A stretch of 64,000 nucleotides of DNA from positions 49,970,181 to 50,034,180 of the forward strand of contig CM051025.1 in the NCBI GenBank assembly GCA_027627225.1. The letters run 5' to 3'. Below, piece by piece: positions 45,104-56,347 of this stretch. Both the position numbers and the translations under genes were made by a program. The first letter of the stretch is position 1. Each line of letters opens with the position of its first letter. Source of the stretch: Congeria kusceri. Its lineage: Eukaryota > Mollusca > Bivalvia > Myida > Dreissenidae. Under the pieces are notes generated by a model. That model had not been told where the DNA came from. It did not search any database and saw nothing but the letters and a program-made list of their open reading frames with translations.

Positions 45104-47814
45104 TACAACTAATTTAAGATTGAAAGTACTCGCAATGCATTGTAAAGAATGATGTTAAACTGTATGACAGAGTGATTTAAAGTGATCTATTAATATGAAT
45201 AAGTTATCAATGTTACCATGTATATTAGTTTATTTTACTTTGTCTAAGTGAAAAAATTATTTATCACTCATAATTTACACTTAAGGTATTAATAAAAATA
45301 TCCTCTATATATATGTATTTGAAGTAAACACATATTTAGCTGATTGTAAAAGGTATGGTTGCATATTGTGTTTACGCAATGTTGTATTTAAGCATTACTA
45401 TTTGTCAATTTTGTATAGTTTTACTGTCATGGCATGTGCTAAATAAACATTACATGTAGCATTATGTTTGGTTGTTTTAGTGTATTTGTTATAAGTATGT
45501 ATTTCAAGGTCAGCTACTAATAAAACTATATCCACGTTGAAAAGGAATGAATGTTTTTCAACGTTTTTTCGCTATTTTTCAACGTTGACGAAATTACCCG
45601 TACTCCTTATTGACCAGTTGTGACTTGTCAATCAAGGAGTGAGTTGACCAATTAACGGTTTATATTTTAGTGGTTTAATAATCGCACATGGTTGCATAAT
45701 CCAATCAATGGACTTCAAATCTGTAGAAAAGCAACCTACGACAAACAGAAAGGCGCAGCGTTCTATGATTTTGCAACTGATCAATTCAACGTTGTTTCAA
45801 CGTTGCTGTGCCCTGCTCGGTTAAGTCATTGCAGATATGAGATGTGTCTCAAACTATAGATTATAGTACACAATAAGTGTAATTTCAATAAGTGCGTGTT
45901 AGATACTTGTCAAGAAATAAAGTCACTGGAAGTTTTATTACTGGTATTGTATTTCTTATGACAGAACATAACACATGATATATCAATAACAAGGCAAGAG
46001 AGATTTGAACAATAATTGAGTGTCATATAATTTTAGATCGAAGCTTTAAATCACACTAATCAATGTATATAAGATCAAAATTAGTATTACAGAGTAAAAA
46101 TATAAACACGCGTGATCAAACATGGAGCATGCAATCACCTGTAGCGTTGTAAGAAATCTGAAAGAACTGCAATCATCAGTTGCAATTAGACACAAATGAA
46201 CCTTCAATGGCAGACAAACAGATTTTTTTGAATGGATATTTATATATTCTATGCTATCCAGATAACAAGATTATGCCCAGAGTTCAAGTATTTCACGCCG
46301 TGTGTACACGTAAAAAGTCGAGCGTATCTATCTTTACTATACGTAAATAAGGTATTAATATCTCAACCGCATATGTCTACCACTTTGACATTTTTTAATA
46401 GAATAATTGTAAGAGCAAAAGACTTATACTCATGTATAGGTATATAAAATGTGTGCAAAGTCGTGCTTTTATTTATTAGTAATCATTCCAAACAATGGTT
46501 TATTGCGTAGAATATAGATCAAATTTGTAATAAAATCTGCATTAATTTCTACATGTAATAAACGAGCATTACTATCATATCAGAGAATATTACACAACAT
46601 GCTGATATATTGCTAAATTAGTAGTGAAACTTTCAACTGTATATGTAACAAAAATGATAGTGATTATAAATGTTGACTACTGTTCAGCTTAATTACAACA
46701 AGATGGGCATCAATTATTCCTTGTATAATGATTCGTAGAAAAAACTTTAACATGATTTTATATGCGAATTAATAGAAATTAAGATTAAGAAATGCCTATT
46801 AATGCACCATACACTCAACATTGTATTGCAAAGTATTGCTTGACACACCTGGGCACTATAACCTTGTCATTGTCGAAAAACATTTTCCCAGAACACCTGT
46901 AAAGTGCAAATGCTTTGTAACGTCTGACATGGCAGCTGTAGCGACTTCTTAACCTAAATTCTTGGCCACACTCCGATCATAGTCTAGTAGCAATAGCGGT
47001 TGTTACCGTATTTTCTGAAAATGAAAATAGCATAAACATTATTTAATATAACAAACACATATCAAAATGCACCATTCAATGATTATAATTTGATGACTTC
47101 AAAATTGAATGAAATCTTTCAGCACCGAGGAAGATACAATTGCAACTTAGGAAGACATTTGAATGTCGCCAAACCAACTAAGGATTTTATTAATGTCAAA
47201 ACATCCACTGATATAGATATATTTGAGAAGGTGGTCTTTCTTATTATTTTATATTTTCCTATTTAGCTTAGTTCTCTTTAATGTTTGCAATCTAATGCCC
47301 ATGAAATAAGGTTAAATAAAGAGTGTTTACAGGAAACACATACATGTGTATGTCTAATAATGGTTTGAACGTTCAAAGTTTCAAACTTTACCAGATAAGC
47401 TTCAATTGAGGTTTTCCGAAATAAAACTGGACCCCTTTTTGATCAGACCAGATGTGGGACCCATTTAGATCATAAAACTATTTTGGTGCGTACATCTTAA
47501 AAAACAATTTTGAGACGTCTGCCCCATACCAAACCCTTATATAAACACCCAAAGAATACTCCTAGCACATGTTTAATATAACTTGTTCTCTCATTTCATC
47601 CTGAGAGAGCGATTTCCTAAGTGAAACCCAGTAATGATCACAATTACATGGAAAACAGTCCGCGCTTAGAAAATGTGCACCGAGTAATGTCGAGATCTAG
47701 AGTGAAGACAGACACGAAATAAACGCTAAACACTTTGTAACGAATGTGGCTGGAAAGTGGGCGGCATTAAAAAATTTAAGCAAATAATTAAAGGGTATAA
47801 AAATACCTGTTTTT

Positions 47815-47838
47815 GCAAAGACGTCGCCATTTTTATTC
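47815..47838 (-). pseudogene. Mirror copy of exon 1 in the right arm
   Basis: On the minus strand ATGGCGACGTCTTTGCAAAA + ACAG|GTAT encodes MATSLQKQ with the same donor as the left-arm exon. About 800 bp further on (near 47010) TTTTCAG is followed by a stretch resembling exon 2 (TATTGCTACTA) but closed by stops. The right-hand copy therefore looks decayed. Confidence 0.45.
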
Positions 47839-48231
47839 CCTTTTGATCATCACGTGATTACCCCCTCTGATTACGTTTGGTGTTTGAGATCGCTAAAATA
47901 CACTAGTGTATGCATGTATACTATAGACTATAAATACATTAATGAATTTACGGTCCGGCAAATTTTATTTCGGTCCGGCAAGTTTTGACAGGCTGTCTGA
48001 CACTTTTTTGAGCTTTCGGGAAGTCTGAATCATTCCCCAAGACAAGTCTTCGATTGTCGAAAAGAAATCGAACGCATATCGTACTAATATGTTGAAGAAA
48101 ATTCGGACGAACTCGTCCACTTTACGACGAGTTGTAAATCGCCAGAACTCGTACGAAACTCGAAGCTCAAATTCACCACATGTGACAGGGCCTTTAAATA
48201 TACAATGAAACAGATTAGCATGGAAAAAACA

Positions 48232-48438
48232 ACAACATCGGATCCTCAGATATATAGGCAGTGTTTTTATTGCCACGCTAATGTATTAAAAACCGCTTGT
48301 TTGCCAGTGGGAAGTCAACCATAATAAAACCGTAAGCAATCGCGCTATAAACGGATATAGCCCAATTCAACTGGAAAAAGTACCCAACATCGGACCCTCA
48401 AATATATAAGGCAGTGTGTCTATCGCCACACTGATGTA
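48232..48438. repeat. 150-bp tandem unit, interrupted
   Basis: The unit with ATCGGATCCTCAGATATATA, GGGAAGTCAACCATAATAAA and CGCTATAAACGGATATAGCC starts at about 48238 and 48388. The second unit is cut after GATGTATTA and resumes at 49011 (TTGCTTTGCTAGTGGGCAGT), so a repeat inserted between. Confidence 0.8.
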
Positions 48439-49010
48439 TTAACTAGAAGTGTCACAGACACGGATGTTTGGGCACAGACAAAGGGCGTGCCGCTAACACT
48501 CATGTGTGCCTTCACAATTAATAGTCATATAAATTATATAGTGGAAAAAAAGACAAAGAGCCATAATTCTGAGATCACCTACATAGTCAGGTTGTTCGGC
48601 TGTGAAAGTTTGAGCGAAATCCTCCCAGTATATACAGTGGAAAAAATGTCAAAGGGCCATAATTCTGCCAAAATTGGTCGCAGCCAAAATTCATTTCTTT
48701 ACGATCACTACACATTAAGATTGTTCAGCTGTAAAAATTTCAGCGAAATCCGGCCAGTCGTGAACGAAGAGTTGTGTCCACAAAATTTCATGAAGTACAT
48801 AAAGTAGAAAAATGTCAAAGGGCCATAATTCTGCAAAAATCGATCGCAGCAAAAATTCCTTTCTGTACGATTATCTACACATTCATGTTCTTCAGCTGTG
48901 AACGTTTTAGCGAAATTCGCACAACCGTTAAAGATGAGTTGAGTCCACGGATGTACAAACGTACGGACGGACAAGTGCAATGCTTAATGCCTCCAACATT
49001 CTGGGGGCAT
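48439..49010. repeat. Inserted dispersed repeat (~570 bp)
   Basis: The insert has three ~170-bp modules with GTCAAAGGGCCATAATTCTG and GTTCAGCTGTGAA phrases. It starts CTAGAAGTGTCACAGACACGG and ends CATTCTGGGGGCATTA. A related inverted fragment is at about 52015-52260. Confidence 0.75.
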
Positions 49011-49807
49011 TAAAAACTATTTGCTTTGCTAGTGGGCAGTCAACCATAATAAAGCCCTAAGTAATTGCGCTATAAACGGATAAAGCCCAATTCACCTGGA
49101 AAAGTACATTCACGGGTTATTGTTGACCGTTTGCTCACATCGTTATAACTGTATCTGTGAGAGAAAAAAATGAAGATGTAAGTTTAATTGTAGTTTTTAA
49201 ACAGATTTCAAGTAGAAGCTTTTCATAAAATGTAATAATAGCGCATTGTAAAAAGCCGTTAAGAGTAGATGTTATACACGTTATTTGAACATAGTTCTAA
49301 TAGATGACGCTAAGATGATTCTTCGCCAGTGTAGCTGTGATATGGTGTAAATTAACAGTTTGCTGTGTTGGGATCTGTTGAGCAATGTTTCTATCTCTGA
49401 ATGGAATAATGAATACCGACGACAGGTAAGTCCAAATTTAGTGTCATATTTTTATGAGGTATATGGCTAAACTTGCGTGTTTTTCTACAAAAATATTCAT
49501 GTACACCATAGGCGGTTTAGAGGAGACGGACGCGGCGTACGCCACCCATAAAATTTTCCAAGAATCGATTTTTTAAAACACTTGACACAATCAGATCTAC
49601 TTCATTTCCAAAGGATATGTTTTTATGAATTTATAGTAAGTTATCACACGTGGTTTGTGGTACTTGTTTATTTTGGTCAATATCGCATCTTTCTGATAAA
49701 GTACATCGAAAAATGCTGTTAGTCCGAAAGCGCAAATGCTAAATCTGCCTCAAAGCCCTATGAAATAATCGGAAAGTAATTATTTAATCTGTCTTGTACT
49801 TTTGTTG

Positions 49808-50530
49808 CACTACCTCTACTGTGGGTAGTGAATATTCTGGGTATACATCTACTGTGGGTAGTGAATATTCTGGGTATACATCTACTGCGGGTAGTGAATA
49901 TTCTGGGTATACATTTACTATGGGTAGTGAATATTCGCGGTATACATCTTCTGTGGGTAATGCATATTCTGGGTATACATCTACTGTGGGTAGTGAATAT
50001 TCTGGGTATACATCTACTGCGGGTAGTGAATATTTTGGGTATAAATCTACTGTGGGTAGTATATTCTGGGCATACCTCTACTGCGGGTAGAGTATATTCT
50101 GGGTATACATCTACTGCGGGTAGTGAATATTCTGGGCATACCTCTACTGAGGGTAGTGAATATTCTGGGCATACCTCTACTGAGGGTAGTGAATATTCTG
50201 GGCATACCTCTACTGCGGGTAGTGAATATTCTGGGTATACATCTACTGCGGGTAGTGAATATTCTGGGTATACCTCTACTGCGAGTAGTGAATATTCTGG
50301 GTATACATCGATTGCGGATAGTGAATATTCTGGGTATACCTCTACCGCGGGTAGTGAATATTCTGGGTATACTTCTACTGTGGGTAGTGAATATTCTGGG
50401 TATACATCTACTGCGGGTAGTAAATATTCTGGGTATACCTCTACTGCGGGTAGTGAATATTCTGGGTATACTTCTACTGTGGGCATTGAATATTCTGGGT
50501 ATATCTCTACTGCGGGTAGTGAATATTTTC
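49808..50530. repeat. 33-bp minisatellite (~22 copies)
   Basis: The unit TCTACTGCGGGTAGTGAATA + TTCTGGGTATACA is repeated in direct orientation. Since 33 is divisible by three, frames on both strands stay open (11-residue periods such as STAGSEYSGYT). A 2-bp deletion near 50058 shifts the frame mid-array, and no splice sites or flanking exons join it, so I treat it as non-coding. Confidence 0.92.
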
Positions 50531-51059
50531 TCATTGTATGCCATAAAGGTAAAAAAAGGTAAAGGATAGGTTTATAGTCTGATATTGATATACACCTTCA
50601 GCCGACTTTCACATTTACCCCCCGATCACTGGGTCATAAGTCGTCCGTTAACACTCCATAAACAGAATGCTATATTCATTCACGTAACGAAATAACTATT
50701 TTGTTTAGCCTACATTTATACAAGCGGTACGCTCTATAAATAGCAATTGTGCAATGTTTCAATTCATAAATCTCATTCACCGAGTTGCCGTTCCATGTAG
50801 CCCATTGATTCTAGCGAGTTCAACACATCCCAGAAACATTAGTGTCATTATAAAAATAGCGCGCGAAGCTAGCAACCGTTGTATAGATGTGCTAGTATAC
50901 TCATATATGCATCAATTAGCATAAACAATTCAATAAATGGTGGATTTATATGTATTAGCTTACTGTTAATTTGAATTTAAACTGTAGTTACGATTTAGTA
51001 AGAGTTAGTTATAATTGCACTTTCTATCAACTTCTCTAGTAGATGTTATTTAATTTGTA

Positions 51060-51375
51060 AAAAGATGCTACATTTGTCTATAAATACAATGTTAAGAAGA
51101 TCGGAATACGTTGAATTGTTATTCGCGCAGCATGAATACGCAATTACCAATACTAATTGCACACAGGAACCCTTGATATATCATATCCCTACCGAATATA
51201 ATTTAAAATCGTTTAAATTTAAAAGATGCTACATTTGTCTATAAATACAATGTTAAGAAGATCGGAATACGTTGAATTGTTATTCGCGCAGCATGAATAC
51301 GCAATTTCCAATACTAATTGCACACAGGAACCCTTGATATATCATATCCCTTCCGAATATAATTTAAAATCGTCA
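51060..51375. repeat. 161-bp tandem duplication
   Basis: The block starting AAAGATGCTACATTTGTCTA occurs at 51061 and again at 51222 with only two visible substitutions. It is a recent local duplication. Confidence 0.92.
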
Positions 51376-53061
51376 TAGTCTAAGGAATGTTTATGTTTGT
51401 GTTATCAAAAATATAGTCTACATATTTCAAAAATCGCTGAATATTCCCTAAATATTTCTTTTTATTTGGATACAGAGTATAAATGCTTATTTGACTACCA
51501 ATCGTGTATATATTAGGTAACTTCTAACTTAAAGATGAATGTATGGTATATTACCGGTACTTGAAATAACTATATAGACTTGTCTGATACATAATAATTT
51601 TAATTCATTCCCGAAATTATTTTCTTACATTGTTTACTTGTTAAACTGGCTTGACAAATTCAGATAACTGTTCATAACAATTATGGTAACGTAAAAAATT
51701 ATTTTGGTTATTCATCTATCACTGGTGAAAACATGGAGCTGTATGATCGGCTTATTCACGGTACAGATATCAATAATAATTTAATTTATTTTTAAATTAA
51801 TGAATGTATCTCAAATAAACTTTTGGGTCCGAGAAGTTTTCTTATGGTGTCCGAAAAACCGGGGGTCCATCAAATTTTCAAATATAGGCGGGGACCAAAA
51901 AATCTTGGGTCTGAGAAGTCGCGTAACCGTCAACTTGGCCCTCTGTTATGTTTAGGTAATTTGTTTATGACATCTCAATATTAATTTCAACGCCGATTGT
52001 CTTTTAAAGACATTTCTTGTTTCCACTATATATACTTCATGAAATGTTGTGGACTCAACTCCTTTTTAACGGCTGGGTGGATTTCGCTCAAAATTGAACA
52101 ACCTTAATGTGTAGGTGATCATAAAGGAAGGAATTTTGGCTGTGACCAATTGTGGCGCAACTATGGCCCTTCACCTTTTTTCCACTATAGAATTTATTTG
52201 ACAATAAATTTGTCACGGCGCCTTTCGTCTGTGTTCAAACATGCGTCGTGGGGGCATCCGTGTGTTTGGCTTATCTAGTTTATTAAGTAACTACTAGTAT
52301 ATCACTTTAAATTATTAATTAAATGTTAATAATTAGCGTATGTATATACATTCTTAGTATATGACGTAAAGATGTATCCACACATGGATATCAGATCTAT
52401 GTGTGAAACTATCCACCTCATGCAGAATACTGATTATGCAATTCGATATTGGTCATTTAGGTGAGGAAAAGCTTCTATATTTGTACTAAATACGTTTTTA
52501 TACTTGTCAAATAAATCCACCACTTGATGATTTTAATAAGTGTTTCGATACCCGCTCCGTTTGAGACTGTAGATACGCGACGACGGAAATCAATGCAGTT
52601 TCGAAAAGAGCAATTGGAATTCTGGGAATATATCGTCTGCTATAAAATCTCATGCCGACTACCAGCAGACGACAATTCAATATCGTTCGTCTGGCATAAT
52701 AAAACGCGGTAAACGTGATAAATACAGGTATCACGGAAGAATACAGTGAGCATATATAGTTTTATGTTGTGATAAATCTATGATCCTTGCGACAACTTTA
52801 GTCAAAATACTTGACATTTAAAACAATTCGCACACAATGCTGGACGTCTGTCGGCGATGCCGTCGGTGTCGGCTCCAATAGACAGGAATTCCACGGAGTT
52901 ATTATCAACGGCGAACAAAAGTGAGTTGAGTCAACTGAATTGTGGCAAACAATTTTGAGAAATTGTAACAAAAATCCCAGTTAATTAAATTAAGTATATA
53001 GGGAAACTGACAAATCATTTTGTAAGTAATGTTTATGTAATTATAAACATACCGACCTAGA

Positions 53062-53065
<4 letters not shown>
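51376..53065. other. Intergenic, weak repeat traces only
   Basis: A fragment of the GGCCCTT/GTGGACTCAACTCC-type repeat lies at about 52015-52260. The phrase TTGGGTCCGAGAAGT occurs near 51823 and, diverged, near 51904. No gene is recognised. Confidence 0.5.
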
Positions 53066-53095
<30 letters not shown>

Positions 53096-53112
53096 CGTCA
53101 TCATCATCATCA

Positions 53113-53147
<35 letters not shown>

Positions 53148-53172
53148 ATCATCGTCATCGTCATCGTCATCG

Positions 53173-53203
<31 letters not shown>

Positions 53204-53254
53204 TATTATCATCATCTTCATCATCATTATCATCATCATCATCATCATCATCAT

Positions 53255-53289
<35 letters not shown>

Positions 53290-53330
53290 GTATTATAATC
53301 GTCGTCATAATAATCATAATAATGATGTAC
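53066..53330. repeat. Compound trinucleotide microsatellite
   Basis: An AAT run, then CAT/CGT mixed repeats, a CAT run with CATTAT interruptions, then an ACA run, in that order over ~265 bp. Confidence 0.97.
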
Positions 53331-53842
53331 AACTACGTTTTATGCCAATTACAATCTGATATGAGCGTTTTTTGAAACATCACATTTAATAAAGAATATA
53401 ATTAGTGTATAAATAAGCATCTCAAGAACACCATTATGTGGATTATAAATATGAGAATTGTCAAATAAATTGATAAAACATGTATGAAACAATATAAATA
53501 TTGTGAATGTTTTAAATGTTGAGTTAAGTGTTTTGAAAGAGATAACTTTATGAACGTTTTAGCAATTATCATTTTATAAGATTTAGTTAAAAGATCAATA
53601 CTGTTTTTAAGCATTTTGTTTTTAATTGAAATCCGTATGTAATTTGTTGTTGCGATCCTGCAGCCAGAGTGTTCAGACCTAAATTGGATTTGTAAGAATT
53701 TATTGGATAGGGTAAATTTATATGCTGATATAATCACGTTTGAAAAATCAACAACAGGATTTGTGATTAATGCATATTTTGTTGTGATATTTTTTTTCTC
53801 GTGGCCGGGTACTTTTACTAAAATTGATTCTGTGAGATGAAA

Positions 53843-54097
53843 TGAGGCATGTTATGGGAAAACCGGGCTGCGTGTGCGTATAGTGTCTTCCAGGATCAGC
53901 CCGTGCAGTCCGCACAGGCTAATCCGGGACGACACTTTCCGCTGTTTTTTTTCTGTTTCAAGGAATTCTCTTTTAAAAATAAATCCACTGTAGGCGGAAT
54001 GTGCCGTCCTGGATTAGCCTGTGCGGACTTCACAGACTAATCCGGGACGACACTTTACGCACATGAATTGAGCCCGCTTTTCTCACGACACGCTTCA
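53843..54097. mobile_element. TA-MITE copy 5 (255 bp)
   Basis: Ends TGAGGCATGTTATGGGAAAA / TTTTCTCACGACACGCTTCA with both internal hairpins. A few bases are missing from the left arm (ACCGGGCTGCGTGTGCG) relative to other copies. Confidence 0.87.
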
Positions 54098-54965
54098 AGT
54101 AAAGTGACAGAAATGATTTGTCGCCTTGTGCAAGCGGCTCACGTCCAGACGCAATTAATAATGCGATTAAGCGACCGCGGTCCGATTGACTGGACATCAA
54201 AACGACCTTTTGGACGTAATTCTTAGTGAATATAAGGCTTTTGATACCACTTTATTGCTGTCGATACCACTTTATTGCACAATGCATTTTGTACGATTCA
54301 TATCTAATAATGTACTATTATTTATAATTAATAAATATTATATGAATGTAATATTGAAAACATTTTTAAGATCGGTTTTAATACTTTATATAACATAAAA
54401 GGGAATACGTGTACGAAAAAGTGGTTTCCTATACCAAAAAAAAGAAGATATTTATATTATAGAAATTTGCAAACCAAGGCATCTTACGAGCAATTATATA
54501 AGCTATAAATTATATGAAGTACATATTGCGATAATCGATAAATACAAAACAGTAAAAATGCTTGAAAAAAAGAAAACCCCAAGCGGGTATTGAATAACAA
54601 ATACAGTAAACAACTGAGCTATTCGCTTTCTTCTCATAATACGTAAACCCTGTTTTCATTATATACACATCATTTTAACCTGTATTATATGCCAATATTA
54701 TTATATTAATTTCAGATTTTTTAAAGAAATTTCCCCCTGGAGCACATTTTTGTATACATAGACCCTTTGATGCTTACTGTCTATTGTAACATGATACTCG
54801 CTAATTTTTTTTATAGACAAAGAACTAAAATATTGTTGGTAAACTACCCAATAAACAACGCAAAAAGAAGTCCCGATTCTAGCGGAGAATTATAAAAAGT
54901 AGTTCCAATTGCAATTGCAAAAATATATGTCAAATCATGTTAGAATCGAAATATTTTCCGCATTA

Positions 54966-55105
54966 TCGTTGTTTTATCGGCCAATAAACAACCTTTTGTC
55001 GTTCTGATGCGTGGCTATTAAACAACTCGGGCTAACGCCCTCTTGGTTTTTTGCCTACGCATCAGAACTCCAAATCGTTGTTTATTGTCTGATAAACAAC
55101 GATAA
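54966..55105. mobile_element. Palindromic MITE, copy 2
   Basis: CGTTGTTTTATCGGCCAATA at the left and TGTCTGATAAACAACGATAA at the right, with GTTCTGATGCGTGG / CTACGCATCAGAAC inverted inside. It is the same family as 13511, more diverged. Confidence 0.7.
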
Positions 55106-55360
55106 ATCGAAAAGTATTTCTTTAATAGAACATGAAGATATGAATTGTAATATTGATATGTTGACGCCGTATATTCTTATGTACAATTTTGTACTAACAA
55201 TTATTAATTGAAAATATAAAGAAACTTTTTATCAGTCGGGTTTTGTCCGTTTCAGGTTAAATCCATTTTTCGCTGGCTAACGTACCCGAATCATGCAGTG
55301 TAAACGAATATATGCATAGTTATACTGCTAACTTTAAAAGAATAATTTTGCTGCTGTTAA

Positions 55361-55789
55361 AGGACTTATTCACAGATTTTTCAATTTTGTGAAAAAGTTA
55401 TGTTTTAACTGCAAAAACTTAAGCATCTGAACTAACCAAATTAAAATATTATATAGATTAAGAAAAGTATCAAATTAAAAAGATCTGCTTCCACCGTGGC
55501 TCGAACCTTCGACCTCTGGAATCTGACTCACTGACCACTCGTTCAGCCGGACTTGGTGTATTTGTACGCCATGTAATACAAGTGTTTCCACAATACCGAC
55601 GAAAAGAGTTACACACGTTTTATAATTTTATCCATTTCAACTGACTATTATATCCTTAAATGACACAATATTTCCCCAACATTTCTGCGCAAGGAATGTT
55701 ATTATAATGATGTACTTTTATTTCTGCAATCTGTGACACAAATTTTGAAAATACTTGTAGTCAATTTGTCAATCTGTGAATATGTGCCT
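55361..55789 (-). mobile_element. TTAA-flanked element carrying a tRNA-like unit, copy 2 (429 bp)
   Basis: AGGACTTATTCACAGATTTT at the left is inverted at the right (CAATCTGTGAATATGTGCCT), with TTAA on both sides (55357-55360, 55790-55793). The tRNA-like unit is on the minus strand at about 55485-55552. Confidence 0.82.
55485..55552 (-). other. tRNA-like unit inside TTAA element, copy 2
   Basis: GTCCGGCTGAACGAGTGGTC matches the 5' half of the unit at 39107 in 17 of 20 or so positions. GGTTCGAGCC gives a B box, and TTTTT follows the 3' end. The anticodon stem is not paired. Confidence 0.6.
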
Positions 55790-55959
55790 TTAATAACGTC
55801 CATCAGTAAATTTTCATTATTACAATAGTACACTTGCTTTTCTGATATAATATAGACCATTATATTGCTAACAATGTGGGTGTGTTTTTCATCATAATAC
55901 AGAAAGCACTCAAATTTCATTTCCGATAAAAAAAGAAACACACGCGATTTTTAGCTCAA

Positions 55960-56050
55960 CTATTCGAAGAATAGGTGAGCTTTTCTACTCGCCCCGGCGT
56001 CGGCGTCCGCGTCTGATCTTGTTTAAAGTTTATATATAAAAGTCTTGTTA
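55960..56050. repeat. Dispersed repeat end (AGGTGAGCT type)
   Basis: TTTAGCTCAACTATTCGAAG + AATAGGTGAGCTTTTCTACT with GCGTCGGCGTCCGCGTC resembles the common repeat end also seen at 28490 and 58030. Confidence 0.6.
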
Positions 56051-56054
56051 TTTA

Positions 56055-56343
56055 CAAAATCGTGGTGAAGCGTGGTAAAGCGTGAACACATACGTACTGG
56101 CATCTGTGTGATTCTTGATAAATCTTTGGGAATCCTTATTGATCAGGAAGCGCTACGACAGTTTTGAACATGTATAAATCATTCGTGGTTTATCTTATCG
56201 CCGCCACGATTTTTCCAAAACGTAGGACAATCCTAGTGCCATCGTATCCCAATCTGGCTTGTTCTTACAGCCATCGTAGAGGCATTCGTGGCCTTTCGTG
56301 TTTAATCGTGATTAATCGTGACCGATTTTATATTACATATATA
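56055..56343. mobile_element. TTAA family I, partial copy
   Basis: AAATCGTGGTGAAGCGTGGT and the following GCATCTGTGTGATTCTTGAT correspond to the left third of the element at 56348, in the same orientation. The true terminus is missing. Confidence 0.8.
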
Positions 56344-56347
56344 TTAA

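Larger units (their letters stand above)
43716..47868. mobile_element. 4.15-kb element with ~480-bp inverted arms
   Basis: AGAGGGGGTAATCACGTGAT at the left is exactly inverted at the right. The two arms (about 43716-44200 and 47435-47868) align along their whole length at roughly 75-80 percent by eye, including CCACTTTCCAGCCA, CGGTGCACATTTTCTAAGCG and GTACGCACCAAAA. Both arms read inward into the same short exon (ATGGCGAC ... CAG|GTA). The centre has a spliced reading frame on the plus strand. No transposase and no perfect target duplication were found. Confidence 0.8.
42465..48193. mobile_element. 5.7-kb inverted-repeat element, outer shell
   Basis: AGGCCCTGTCACACTGT at the left and its inverse (ACATGTGACAGGGCCT) at the right are flanked by TTA on both sides (42462-42464, 48194-48196). 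TACGAGTTCTGGCGA occurs just inside both ends in inverted orientation. A 3-bp TWA duplication is typical of PIF/Harbinger elements. The ends also resemble the TTAA family at 10950 (GTCACACTGT). No transposase frame was recognised. A second inverted-arm element sits inside. Confidence 0.65.

Noticed and set aside
53057..53332. 91-codon Met/Ile/Thr/Tyr frame
   Set aside because: Pure translation of trinucleotide microsatellites.
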